Shown here one piece after another: positions 35,877 through 43,013 of a stretch of DNA of 64,000 nucleotides. The stretch is from positions 1,054,001 to 1,118,000 of the forward strand of contig NZ_JACHDY010000002.1 in NCBI RefSeq assembly GCF_014201315.1, in the 5' to 3' direction. Positions within the stretch are counted from its first letter, which is position 1. Every line of letters starts with the position of its first letter. The position numbers were made by a program, and so were the translations under genes. The DNA is from Edaphobacter lichenicola. Its GTDB lineage: Bacteria; Acidobacteriota; Terriglobia; Terriglobales; Acidobacteriaceae. The notes under the pieces were generated by a model. It had not been told where the DNA came from, searched no databases, and saw nothing but the letters and a program-made list of their open reading frames with translations.

Positions 35877-37073
35877 CTAACCGGCAATCCCACACCGATA
35901 AGCCGCCTGCACCCCACACACAATCTCATAAGCGATCGTACCCGCCAGCCTCGCATGATCCTCCGCCGTCACGCCATCGCCCAGCACCACCACCTCATCC
36001 CCCAGCGCAATCCCCGCAATCCCGCTCACATCCACAATCGTCAAATTCATCGACACCCGCCCCACAATCGCCGCCCTCTGCCCCCGTACCATCGCCCACC
36101 CACCCGGCCGCGCATTCGAAGCCGAAAGCTCCCGCCGCAGTCCATCCGCATATCCAACCGGCAGCAGCGCCAGCCGCATCGCCCGCTCCACCACAAAGAT
36201 CCCGTTGTACCCAACCCTCTCCCCAGCCTGCACCTCGCGCACCCCAATCACTCGCGTCTTCCACGTCATCACCGGCTGCAACTCCTGCCGCACCGCACTC
36301 AACCCCTCACCCTCAATCGGCAGACAATACCCATAAAGCGCAATCCCGGCCCGCACCATCGATCGCGCCCCGACCCCACCCGCCAGCCCACGCAACCACG
36401 CCAGGTTCCCCTCCGAACCCTGGTTATCTACCGTCGAAGAGTTCCCTGCATGAACCCACGCCGGCCGCAGCCCCGCCGCCGCAACCGCGCCCATCGCCTC
36501 CTCGAACCGCCTCCGCTGCAACGCCGTCTGAGACGACCCCGCCACCTCCGACGAAGCAAAGTGCGTCATCACCCCATCCACCCGCAACGCCGTCTGCCCC
36601 GTCACCCAAGCCAGCAACCCCTCCAGCTCCGCCTCCGGCGCAACTCCCTGCCGGGCCATCCCCGTATCGATCTCCACATGCACCGCCACCGGCCCGCCGC
36701 CACTCTGCACCGCAGCCTCCACCAGCCACTCCATCTGCTCCCTCAGCCAAACCACCGGCGTCAATCCATACCGAATCACATCCCCCGCATCCTCGCGCAG
36801 CAACCCCGACATCACCAGAACTCCCGGCTGCCTCTCGCGCGAAATCCCGGCCCCCGTCAGAGCCTCCCGCACCGCCGCACCCTCCGCCACATCGGTCACC
36901 CCCAGCCACTCCGCCCCCGCCCTCGCCAGCACCGGAGCACACACCGCCGCCCCATGCCCATACGCATTGGCCTTCACCACCGCCAGCACCGCGGTCTTCC
37001 TACCAGCCGCCTCCCGCAGCAGCCCGTAGTTCCCCGCCAGCCGCCGCTCCGAAACCTCCACCCAGCTCTTCAC
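35877..37073 (-). CDS. alr: Alanine racemase
   Basis: A 398-residue PLP enzyme that makes D-alanine for peptidoglycan. The PLP Lys is in AVVKANAYGHG (about residue 34). Other blocks: VHVEIDTGMARQGV, GVMTHFASSE, WVHAGNSSTVDN, MVRAGIALYGYCP-like segment, VGYNGIFVVERA with the second catalytic Tyr, LPVGYADGLRRELS and GRVSMNLTIVDVS. Length is a little above the family average because of loop insertions. Start ATG at 37073; convergent with the hydrolase gene across a foldback repeat. Confidence 0.95.
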   Translation of the reverse strand: MKSWVEVSERRLAGNYGLLREAAGRKTAVLAVVKANAYGHGAAVCAPVLARAGAEWLGVTDVAEGAAVREALTGAGISRERQPGVLVMSGLLREDAGDVIRYGLTPVVWLREQMEWLVEAAVQSGGGPVAVHVEIDTGMARQGVAPEAELEGLLAWVTGQTALRVDGVMTHFASSEVAGSSQTALQRRRFEEAMGAVAAAGLRPAWVHAGNSSTVDNQGSEGNLAWLRGLAGGVGARSMVRAGIALYGYCLPIEGEGLSAVRQELQPVMTWKTRVIGVREVQAGERVGYNGIFVVERAMRLALLPVGYADGLRRELSASNARPGGWAMVRGQRAAIVGRVSMNLTIVDVSGIAGIALGDEVVVLGDGVTAEDHARLAGTIAYEIVCGVQAAYRCGIAG

Positions 37074-37308
37074 ATCCCTATCCTACCGTCGCCGCCCCCT
37101 CCCGCAGATACCTCCCCAGATACGGTCGTCCTGTGAATAGATACGGCAGTGCCGTGAATCTAAGCGAACGCATGGAGACGCCGAGTTATGCCGTTTGACA
37201 CGAAATACCCTCCGCCCTAACATAAGGCTGTTCCCGTGGGGCACGTCGGCATCCCCTGCCGAAAGGGCCAGGCCCGCCCGCTGAAAAAATCTCAGCCGGG
37301 ATGTGCCT

Positions 37309-37941
37309 ATGCCCACCATTGAAACCTACCGCAAGCAAGCCAAACTGTTCCTCCGCTGGCATCGCGAAGGAGACTACTCCATCGGCGAACGAGTACGCCG
37401 CCTCGAACGCTATCGGTCTCTGACCGACCAGCAAGTGCTGGCGCTCAAGTTCCCCCTTGCCCTGGCGCAGGAGATCGTCGCAGTCGAAGCTGGCTATCAA
37501 AGATGGGCCGATCTGAAAGCCGCAACCGCCGGAGCAACCCGGACTCCGCGCGCTCCATCCAGCCAGCCATTCCTCAAAAGGGTCACCCCCATCCTGTTCG
37601 TGCGCGACGTCAAGACAAGCGCCGCCTTCTTCCAACAGAAGCTGGGCTTCGAGATCGACTTCCTCCATGGCCTGCCTCCGTTTTACGGCGCAGTATCCCG
37701 AGATGGCGTCTGCCTGCACCTCCGCTACGTGCAGCAACCCTTCTTCGCGCAAGCCGCCGCCGAGGAGAAATCGCTGATCGTTGTCTCCATCGAAGTCTCA
37801 AACGTTCAAGGCTTATTCAAAGAGTTCAAGTCGCGGGATGTGGAGTTTGCTCAAAAGATCACCAGGCAAGCCTGGGGCGGAACTGATTTTCACGTGCGAG
37901 ATCCCGACGGCAATGTCCTCTCCTTCGTTACATACAGTTGA
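37309..37941 (+). CDS. VOC (glyoxalase/bleomycin-resistance) protein with helical N-terminus
   Basis: A 210-residue protein. Residues about 1-80 form a helical leader (TIETYRKQAKLFLRWHREGD, YQRWADLKAAT) of the kind seen before VOC and ankyrin-like domains. The VOC domain follows: VTPILFVRDVKTSAAFFQQK, LGFEIDFLHG, SRDGVCLHLRY and the terminal strand DFHVRDPDGNVLSFVTYS. One copy of the beta-alpha-beta-beta-beta unit pair is complete; the metal ligand positions are only partly conserved, so enzymatic or drug-binding role is open. ATG at 37309 is used, with a GTG two codons before it. The last codons are part of a three-copy DNA repeat. Confidence 0.75.
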   Translation: MPTIETYRKQAKLFLRWHREGDYSIGERVRRLERYRSLTDQQVLALKFPLALAQEIVAVEAGYQRWADLKAATAGATRTPRAPSSQPFLKRVTPILFVRDVKTSAAFFQQKLGFEIDFLHGLPPFYGAVSRDGVCLHLRYVQQPFFAQAAAEEKSLIVVSIEVSNVQGLFKEFKSRDVEFAQKITRQAWGGTDFHVRDPDGNVLSFVTYS

Positions 37942-37980
37942 ACGTCACATACGGTTGAACGTCGCATACAGTTGAAAACT
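37930..37980. repeat. Three 17-bp tandem repeats over a gene's 3' end
   Basis: ACATACAGTTGAACGTC, ACATACGGTTGAACGTC and GCATACAGTTGAAAACT lie end to end. The first unit encodes the last residues and stop of the VOC gene, so the later units are extra copies of that 3' end. Confidence 0.8.
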
Positions 37981-38206
37981 GACCGTCTCCAGCCCGCCTC
38001 AGAGACTTTGGGGATGCCCTCCGCCTCACTCTTCGTATCCGGAGTCAAACCGGCGACCCTGCCGGAACCAAACTCACCCCCCTGCCCCAAATACCTCTTA
38101 TTCCCCATCGCACCCCGAGTGTGATACAAAGCCACGTCTGCAGAAAGCACATCCGCCGCGCCTCCACCCGGGGTTCGCGACGTCTCCAAGGGGTACGTCC
38201 GTCGCC

Positions 38207-39574
38207 ATGAAAATGAATAGCCGTTCAGTTGCACTGCACGCCAGCCTAGTCGCAGCTCTCACTCTCCCCCTCGTCCCCCTCGCCGGTTGCAACAATGACA
38301 GCGCCAGCAGCAACGCCGCCAAGCAGCTCGCCGCCCTCCAGGCCCAGCAAGCAAAGAACGCAGGCAACTTCTCCAACACCGTCTTCCTCGGCGACTCCCT
38401 CACCGCAGGCTTCCAGAGCGGCTCCCTCCTCGACATCACCCAGGTCCACGGCTGGGCCCCCGTACTCGCCGCCCAGGCCGGATTCAACATCGTCCAGCCC
38501 CTCATCGGCTATCCAGGCGCGCCCAACGTCCTCCAGCTCGTCTCCCTCGGACCCCCGCCCATCATCGCTCCGGTCACCGGCACCTCCAAGGGCCGCGACA
38601 ACTTCGCCACCCAGGTCACCGACCTCGCCGTCCCCGGAGCCCTGCTCAACGACGTCATGAACACCGTCCCCGAGGTCAATCCCGCACCCGGCACCCAGGC
38701 CCAGCTCAACCAGCTCGTCCTCGGCTTCCCCGGCCTCGGCTACGGACAGGCCAACAGTCAGGCCACCTTCGCCGTCAACGCCCAGCCCACCACCATCTTC
38801 CTCTGGATCGGCAACAACGACGCCCTCATCGCCGACGAGACCGGCATGCCCAGCAGTATGACCTCCGTCGCCACCTTCACCAGCCAGTACCAGGCCCTCA
38901 TCACCGAACTCACCACCAAGGCCCCGGCCCATCTCGTCATCGGCAACATCCCCGACGTCACCAAGGTCCCCTACCTCACCCCGGCCGCCCTCGTCCTCGG
39001 AGAGGTCTCCGCCGAAACCGGCCTTCCCACCGCAGTCCTCAGCCAGGTCCTCGGCATCGTCCCCGGAGATCTCGTCAACCCCACCGGCACCGCCGAGATT
39101 CCGCTGATCCTCACCGGCCATCAACAAGGCCCCATCTCCGACTCCGGCGTCCTCTCCGCCGCCGAGATCGTCACCGTCCAAACCCAGGTCGCAGCCTTCA
39201 ACCAGGTCATCGCCGCCCAGGCCAAAGCCGCCAACGCCACCCTGGTCGACATCAACGCCCTCTTCAACCAGGCCTTCACCAATGGCGTCACCATCAACGG
39301 CTACACCGGCACCTCCAGCTTCCTCGGCGGCATCTTCGCCCTCGACGGCATCCACCCCACCAACGTCGGATACGCCGTCGTAGCCAACACCTTCATCGAC
39401 ACCATGAACACCGCCATCAGCACCAAGATCCCCGACGTCCCGCTAGGCCCGGTCGCCGCCACCGATCCCTTCTGGCCACCCAACCTCGCCACCCAGGTAG
39501 CCCCCGCCGCCCGACCAAGAATCATGCCCGCCAACGCCGGCAAAGCCATAGCCCCCATCCTCGGAAAGAAATAG
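38207..39574 (+). CDS. SGNH/GDSL-family lipoprotein
   Basis: A 455-residue lipoprotein (lipobox PLAGC at about residue 28). SGNH hydrolase blocks are present: FLGDSLTAGF (nucleophile Ser), the Gly block in DLAVPGALLND, FLWIGNNDAL (Asn block) and the catalytic DGIHPTN with Asp and His near the C-terminus. These enzymes are esterases or lipases; the natural ester is unknown. A spacer of about 100 residues separates blocks. C-terminus is Pro/Ala-rich (PAARPRIMPANAGKA). A truncated foldback repeat follows 15 bp after the stop. Confidence 0.88.
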   Translation: MKMNSRSVALHASLVAALTLPLVPLAGCNNDSASSNAAKQLAALQAQQAKNAGNFSNTVFLGDSLTAGFQSGSLLDITQVHGWAPVLAAQAGFNIVQPLIGYPGAPNVLQLVSLGPPPIIAPVTGTSKGRDNFATQVTDLAVPGALLNDVMNTVPEVNPAPGTQAQLNQLVLGFPGLGYGQANSQATFAVNAQPTTIFLWIGNNDALIADETGMPSSMTSVATFTSQYQALITELTTKAPAHLVIGNIPDVTKVPYLTPAALVLGEVSAETGLPTAVLSQVLGIVPGDLVNPTGTAEIPLILTGHQQGPISDSGVLSAAEIVTVQTQVAAFNQVIAAQAKAANATLVDINALFNQAFTNGVTINGYTGTSSFLGGIFALDGIHPTNVGYAVVANTFIDTMNTAISTKIPDVPLGPVAATDPFWPPNLATQVAPAARPRIMPANAGKAIAPILGKK

Positions 39575-39588
39575 TCACCGCAGAAAAG

Positions 39589-39697
39589 AATCCCGTTGCT
39601 CGGAATCATCTTCCTCCGACCAACGGGAGGACCAAGCGAAGCGGTATACAAGTCACGAAGTGACCGCCGCCCGCGCAGGGAGCCCGTCCGGCAGGAC
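39589..39697. repeat. Dispersed foldback repeat, copy 6 (5'-truncated)
   Basis: Starts inside the inner arm (CCCGTTGCTCGG), continues with CGACCAACGGGAG, GCGGTATACAAGTCACGAAG and ends with GCCCGTCCGGCAGGAC. The left arm is missing. Confidence 0.85.
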
Positions 39698-39761
39698 AGT
39701 GCCCGAAAAAAAATAGTTCGAAATAGTGGCGTAGTTCGTTCTTCCGGCCCGCCTCAAATCC

Positions 39762-39827
39762 GTCATCTCGACCGAAGCGACAGACAGTCTCACCGTCTGT
39801 CGCGTAGTGGAGAGACCCCCGCATTTC
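39762..39827. repeat. Second dispersed repeat type (GTCATCTCGACCGAAGC)
   Basis: GTCATCTCGACCGAAGCG, then the hairpin GCGACAGAC / GTCTGTCGC, then AGTGGAGAGACCCCCGCATT. A 15-bp piece of the same unit (GTCATCTCGACCGAA) is at 32518-32532. From memory, similar units are common in Acidobacteria intergenic DNA. Confidence 0.55.
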
Positions 39828-39879
39828 GCCCGTACCTGCCACCCACACCAACCCAAAACCGTCCTAGGGGCCTTCTCAG

Positions 39880-39919
39880 CCATCAAAACAGAAATGGCTT
39901 GCCACCCCTAGGCAAGCCA
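39880..39919 (-). terminator. Minus-strand intrinsic terminator
   Basis: On the minus strand: stem TGGCTTGCC / GGCAAGCCA (9 bp, perfect) with a 7-base loop, followed by TTTCTGTTTT. It lies 25 bp after the stop of the possible 35-codon gene. Confidence 0.7.
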
Positions 39920-39943
39920 CCTCCCCTCAAACAGCCCTCGGTT

Positions 39944-40051
39944 TTACTTCTTCTCTTTCGCATCTGGCCTGAACTTTTTCCAAAGCTCAAACGCATGTAT
40001 GAGAACAAGCAGAAGCACATCCAGCCCCTTCACGTCTTCAAGCACGACCAT
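39944..40051 (-). CDS. Possible 35-residue hydrophobic small protein
   Basis: MVVLEDVKGLDVLLLVLIHA continues FELWKKFRPDAKEKK: one hydrophobic helix and a basic tail. The frame has AAAGGAGG immediately before the ATG (three-base spacer) and a strong intrinsic terminator after its stop, both on the minus strand. A longer version from 40138 is open but has no ribosome site. Function unknown; existence is inferred only from these signals. Confidence 0.35.
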   Translation of the reverse strand: MVVLEDVKGLDVLLLVLIHAFELWKKFRPDAKEKK

Positions 40052-40230
40052 CTTCCTCCTTTCCGCCTTTTCTAGTTTCATCAATGACTCGGAAGTTGCA
40101 TATACCACGGAAGGAGTACATCTTTCTCCTAAAATCAATCACTTAGCTGCTTCTGCGACTTATGTGCTATGGCCTCCTGAACTCACTGTATGCAAGAAAA
40201 GCGGTTACTGCAGCTACCCGATAGGGGATG

Positions 40231-40628
40231 CTAGAGTGCAACTTCCGTGTGATTAAGGCAGAAAGATTTTAGCGTCGAGAGGACTTCTTCTTGCGCTAAC
40301 CGTTCGAGTTGTTCTGGTGTCAGCGTGTGGCGGGTGGCAGGCTTCCGCACATTGTCTGCTGGGTCATCGAACTCCTCTAACGGCGGGGGAGGGCCGAATG
40401 GAATCGTATGGGCGCTTGGGTACGGGCGTTATGGATTGAGCCGAGGTAAACAGTGTTGAGTCCATACCGCACATTCAGCGCGTTTAGTGCCTCTGTCACC
40501 TTCGCTCTATCCGCGCCGTCAGGTTCAGGCCCGAATAGATCAGGTTCAGGTTCTAGCCCAAATCTGCCTGTCAAGCCCCAAATCCTCCTATCTCTCTCGT
40601 AATGAAAGAGATAAAGGTTGCGTATGAG
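40231..40628 (-). pseudogene. Remnant of a Y-family DNA polymerase C-terminus
   Basis: On the minus strand the translation reads FHYERDRRIWGLTGRFGLEP, then DLFGPEPDGADRAKVTEALN, ALNVRYGLNTVYLGS and ARTQAPIR, then a frame change and PPPPLEEFDDPADNVR to a stop. The ALNxRYGxxTVYLGS and APxR pattern resembles the tail of UmuC/DinB-type translesion polymerases. The catalytic part is missing and there is a frameshift near 40390, so no product is expected. Assignment is from pattern memory. Confidence 0.4.
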
Positions 40629-40663
40629 TTAACCCAAATCAGCTATCCTTTTAAATCAGAGCA

Positions 40664-40700
40664 AAAAAAGCCCCCGTGGATCACATCCCGAGGGCTTTTC
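40664..40700. terminator. Hairpin terminator
   Basis: AAAAAGCCC / GGGCTTTT stem with a 15-18 base loop and an A-run on the left, T-run on the right; works in either direction. Lies between the polymerase remnant and the IS element. Confidence 0.6.
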
Positions 40701-40774
40701 CTGTTCCTGCTCGAATCATGCCACTAACTCCTTTAGAAAGAGGGATCTGCAGGTAACCCCTTTGAATGGAAATA

Positions 40775-40782
40775 TTTACAGA
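40775..40782. repeat. Left target-site duplication of the IS1595 element
   Basis: TTTACAGA directly before the left inverted repeat; the same 8 bases follow the right inverted repeat at 42927-42934. Eight bases is the duplication size known for the IS1595 family. Confidence 0.93.
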
Positions 40783-40807
40783 GGCATAAATATACTTGGA
40801 TAACCCA
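40783..40807. repeat. Left terminal inverted repeat of the IS1595 element
   Basis: Begins GGCATAAATATACTTG and ends TAACCCA; pairs with 42902-42926 at 23 of 25 positions. Confidence 0.93.
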
Positions 40808-41000
40808 ACGAGGTACACGATGAGGGTCGCGCATTGGGTCATTATAGAGCGAATGAAAGGTGAAGTTTGGTCATCCCTCGCCCCAGAAGTGGTTGGATTA
40901 GTTCAGGCTTCGGTTAATTGTTTTCAATAACTTACGTTGACTTTCATCCCCAGCCCCTTTACCCTTATGGTATCCCAAAGCGATGAGAGGGGATAGCAAG

Positions 41001-41426
41001 ATGACCACAATGAATACGAGGAATTTTGATGATTATGTTGCAGCCGAGATGAGGCTGGACAAGGAGGCTATTGATCGCCTGAAGCGCAGATATCCCGAAT
41101 GGGAGTTTGTGCAGCGTTCTGAAGGCCAAAAGACACTGCCCCTTGTGTCGGCGCAGGCTGCCCCAGTTGGCACAAGCGGAGAGCCGCTGATTCAGGCGGT
41201 GCAACGAATCATTCGCGCTTCACCTAACCGTGAGTGGATTAGTGCAGATATCTACGCGGCACTCGCTACGGAGAGCTTTCCACTGCCCGAACCAAGGACG
41301 CAGAGGATGGCGAATATATCTACAGCTTTAGGCAAGCTGGCCGAACGGCCATCGTCGTATGTTCGGCTTGTCTATAAGGGGGCAGGACGTAATCCCAATC
41401 GCTACCAATGGAGGGATATCCCATGA
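41001..41426 (+). CDS. IS passenger protein, winged-helix-like
   Basis: A 141-residue protein carried inside the IS. N-terminus is charged and helical (FDDYVAAEMRLDKEAIDRLK), the C-terminal 75 residues look like a winged helix (PLIQAVQRIIRASPNREWIS, DIYAALATESFPLPE, MANISTALGKLA, and a wing VRLVYKGAGRNPNRYQW). It may be a DNA-binding regulator of transposition or host expression, but no named family was recognised. ATG at 41001 with GGGG eight bases upstream; an in-frame ATG at 40983 is less likely. No terminator with a T-tract follows, only a hairpin at 41442. Confidence 0.65.
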   Translation: MTTMNTRNFDDYVAAEMRLDKEAIDRLKRRYPEWEFVQRSEGQKTLPLVSAQAAPVGTSGEPLIQAVQRIIRASPNREWISADIYAALATESFPLPEPRTQRMANISTALGKLAERPSSYVRLVYKGAGRNPNRYQWRDIP

Positions 41427-41719
41427 TCTTTAAACAAGATTAGGGAGCCAGTGAATCGGCTCCCTACGTGTCCATTATCCCGTCTGTAGGCCGTTACAGC
41501 GGCTTGAGGAGAGATGGATGGCAGTGCAAACGTGGTAAAACAACTAACTCGAAGCGTCAACAGAAGAGGCAATTCCGCCACTAACCGAAGCGTGAAGGGG
41601 GCCGTCGCAATACCGGACGGCTTCACCTCACACAACGAAGCGTATCAAAAGTAAAACCACTAAGATACTCCTCTTTTCATAAATACCATGCACCTTTCGA
41701 TGCATGGTATTCTCTTCCC
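41427..41719. other. IS-internal noncoding strip with two hairpins
   Basis: Between the passenger gene and the small ORF. Hairpin 1 at 41442-41465: AGGGAGCC / GGCTCCCT, 8-base loop, no T-tract. Hairpin 2 at 41682-41711: AATACCATGCA / TGCATGGTATT, 8-base loop, ending 8 bp before the small ORF. Nothing else seen. Confidence 0.6.
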
Positions 41720-41893
41720 ATGAAGATCGAACCGTCATCTTCGCAGCCACAGAATCAGGCTTTCACTGCTGCGTTGAAAAAGATCGCTACGGCAGGCGCG
41801 GCTTCCTCCCACGCCGCAATCCAGGCTTCCAAAGCAACGAAGCCTTCGTTGCATACTCGATTCGTCCCACGCCCCGCAAAGGGCCGTGCTTAG
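41720..41893 (+). CDS. Small IS-encoded protein convergent with the transposase
   Basis: A 57-residue ORF (MKIEPSSSQPQNQAFTAALK, then Ala-rich, ending RFVPRPAKGRA). Its last 4 bases overlap the 3' end of the transposase on the other strand. No good ribosome site is seen, but an 11-bp hairpin ends just upstream. The second IS1595-type transposase in this island also has a small convergent ORF overlapping its 3' end, which supports both. Function unknown; a regulator of the transposase is a guess. Confidence 0.45.
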   Translation: MKIEPSSSQPQNQAFTAALKKIATAGAASSHAAIQASKATKPSLHTRFVPRPAKGRA

Positions 41894-42867
41894 GCTTGTG
41901 AGCCTGCCTCCTTACCCGTCAACTCAGCGTAGGTAAGACGACGGTTTACGACCTGCGACAGAGCCTTTACGAACCGGCTCCCATCATTGTGTCCAATGCG
42001 ATTGTTGAAGCGAAACATTTGCTCATCCAAGTAACGGTCAAGGTGCATTGGCTCTACCGCTACATACGTTCCGTTCAATCCCCGCTTTAGTAAACTCCAA
42101 AAATTCTCGATAGCCTGAGTGTTGACGCCGCCAGCGGTCACATACTCTTCCATGTGATTCACCGTTTCGTGCACAAACTCTTTAGTGGCGAGTCCATCGT
42201 ATCCGGCCCACTTGTCGGTATGCACCGTGCTTCCGAAGCCGACGTTGTCGAGAATCGCAGCCTGTAGCGTGATGCGCTTGACGTTTGGTACTACCTGAGC
42301 GCGTACCTGTCGTGTTCCAGTCTCCAGCATTCCAAAAACGGCGGTCTTCTCTGCATAGCCGTTCATGCCAATCTGTAGCTTGCGGCGGCGGCTTGCGTGC
42401 ATGTTCTTTGGCTTGCCGCCAATGAAGGACTCGTCTATCTGCACGGGAGTACCGGAGTCGCCCATCTTCTCCACCTGCACATCTTTGAGAATGAAACGGA
42501 GTCGTTGTAAGACAAACCACGCACTCTTTTGAGTGATGTCCAGATCTCGGGAAATCTCATAAGAACTGACACCGTTCTTACAATTCACGAGCAGCCAAAG
42601 AGCGCACATCCACTTGCTCAACTCAATTGGGCTGTCCTCGAAGATCGTACCTACCTTCACGCTGAATTGCTTGCGGCAAGCATGGCACTTCCATCGCTTC
42701 TGCGTCGCTAGCCAATAGTGATTTCGCTTCTCCTGCGTCGCATTGCACTTCGGGCAAATAGGGCTGCCATCCTGCCAGCGTAGAAAAGCAACCGCATTGA
42801 TGCAGGTTTGCTCTTCGGAAAAGTATTTGATGGCTTCGATTAGGGTTTTCGGCATTTCCACGTTCAT
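41890..42867 (-). CDS. IS1595-family transposase (ISXO2-like DDE)
   Basis: A 325-residue transposase with an N-terminal zinc ribbon (CPKCNATQEK and CHACRKQF) and an ISXO2-like DDE domain: VQIDESFIGGK (first Asp), TVHTDKWAGYDGL (second Asp) and TQAIENFWSLLKRGLNGTY (Asn/Glu position), ending RFVKALSQVVNRRLTYAEL. It lies inside the exactly bounded element. Start ATG at 42867, just beside a foldback formed by the right inverted repeat; alternative starts at 42861 (GTG) and 42855 (ATG) are possible. The reading frame is intact. Confidence 0.95.
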   Translation of the reverse strand: MNVEMPKTLIEAIKYFSEEQTCINAVAFLRWQDGSPICPKCNATQEKRNHYWLATQKRWKCHACRKQFSVKVGTIFEDSPIELSKWMCALWLLVNCKNGVSSYEISRDLDITQKSAWFVLQRLRFILKDVQVEKMGDSGTPVQIDESFIGGKPKNMHASRRRKLQIGMNGYAEKTAVFGMLETGTRQVRAQVVPNVKRITLQAAILDNVGFGSTVHTDKWAGYDGLATKEFVHETVNHMEEYVTAGGVNTQAIENFWSLLKRGLNGTYVAVEPMHLDRYLDEQMFRFNNRIGHNDGSRFVKALSQVVNRRLTYAELTGKEAGSQA

Positions 42868-42871
42868 TCAC

Positions 42872-42914
42872 CTTGACTAACCCAATAATAGCCTGATATG
42901 ATGGGTTAGTCAAG
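42872..42914. promoter_or_regulatory. Foldback in the transposase leader made from the right IR
   Basis: CTTGACTAACCCA (42872-42884) is the exact reverse complement of TGGGTTAGTCAAG (42902-42914), with a 17-base loop. The right-hand copy is the inner half of the terminal inverted repeat. The pair overlaps the transposase leader and stops 4 bp before its start codon, so transposase binding or an mRNA hairpin could repress its own synthesis. Confidence 0.6.
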
Positions 42915-42926
42915 TATATTTATGCC
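42902..42926. repeat. Right terminal inverted repeat of the IS1595 element
   Basis: Begins TGGGTTA and ends CAAGTATATTTATGCC; partner of 40783-40807. The TTTACAGA duplication follows directly. Confidence 0.93.
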
Positions 42927-42934
42927 TTTACAGA
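42927..42934. repeat. Right target-site duplication of the IS1595 element
   Basis: TTTACAGA, identical to 40775-40782. Confidence 0.93.
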
Positions 42935-42964
42935 ACGTCCACGCCCGCAGGGACAATTATCCAC

Positions 42965-42993
42965 TTGACACAGAAAGACTTTAGGCGCATACT
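42965..42993 (+). promoter_or_regulatory. Sigma-70-type promoter of the second transposase
   Basis: TTGACA, a 17-base spacer and CATACT, about 20 bp before the start codon. Confidence 0.65.
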
Positions 42994-43013
42994 CTTTTCA
43001 GTGAGGTAAGTGT

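Larger units (their letters stand above)
39698..40230. other. Intergenic region at the start of the accessory island
   Basis: About 530 bp with falling GC. It contains a second-family repeat (39762-39827), a minus-strand terminator (39880-39919) and a possible 35-codon gene (39944-40051), listed separately. The rest has no recognisable gene. Confidence 0.4.
40783..42926. mobile_element. Complete IS1595-family insertion sequence with passenger gene
   Basis: A 2144-bp element bounded by 25-bp inverted repeats that match at 23 positions (both begin GGCATAAATATACTTG and end TAACCCA from the outside) and by a perfect 8-bp duplication TTTACAGA. It carries a transposase (minus, 41890-42867), a winged-helix-like passenger gene (plus, 41001-41426) and a small ORF convergent with the transposase (41720-41893). 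All parts are intact, and the identical duplication suggests recent insertion. Confidence 0.93.

Noticed and set aside
42957..42965. TTATCCACT as a DnaA box
   Set aside because: One mismatch to the consensus, single copy, inside mobile DNA and overlapping a -35 box.
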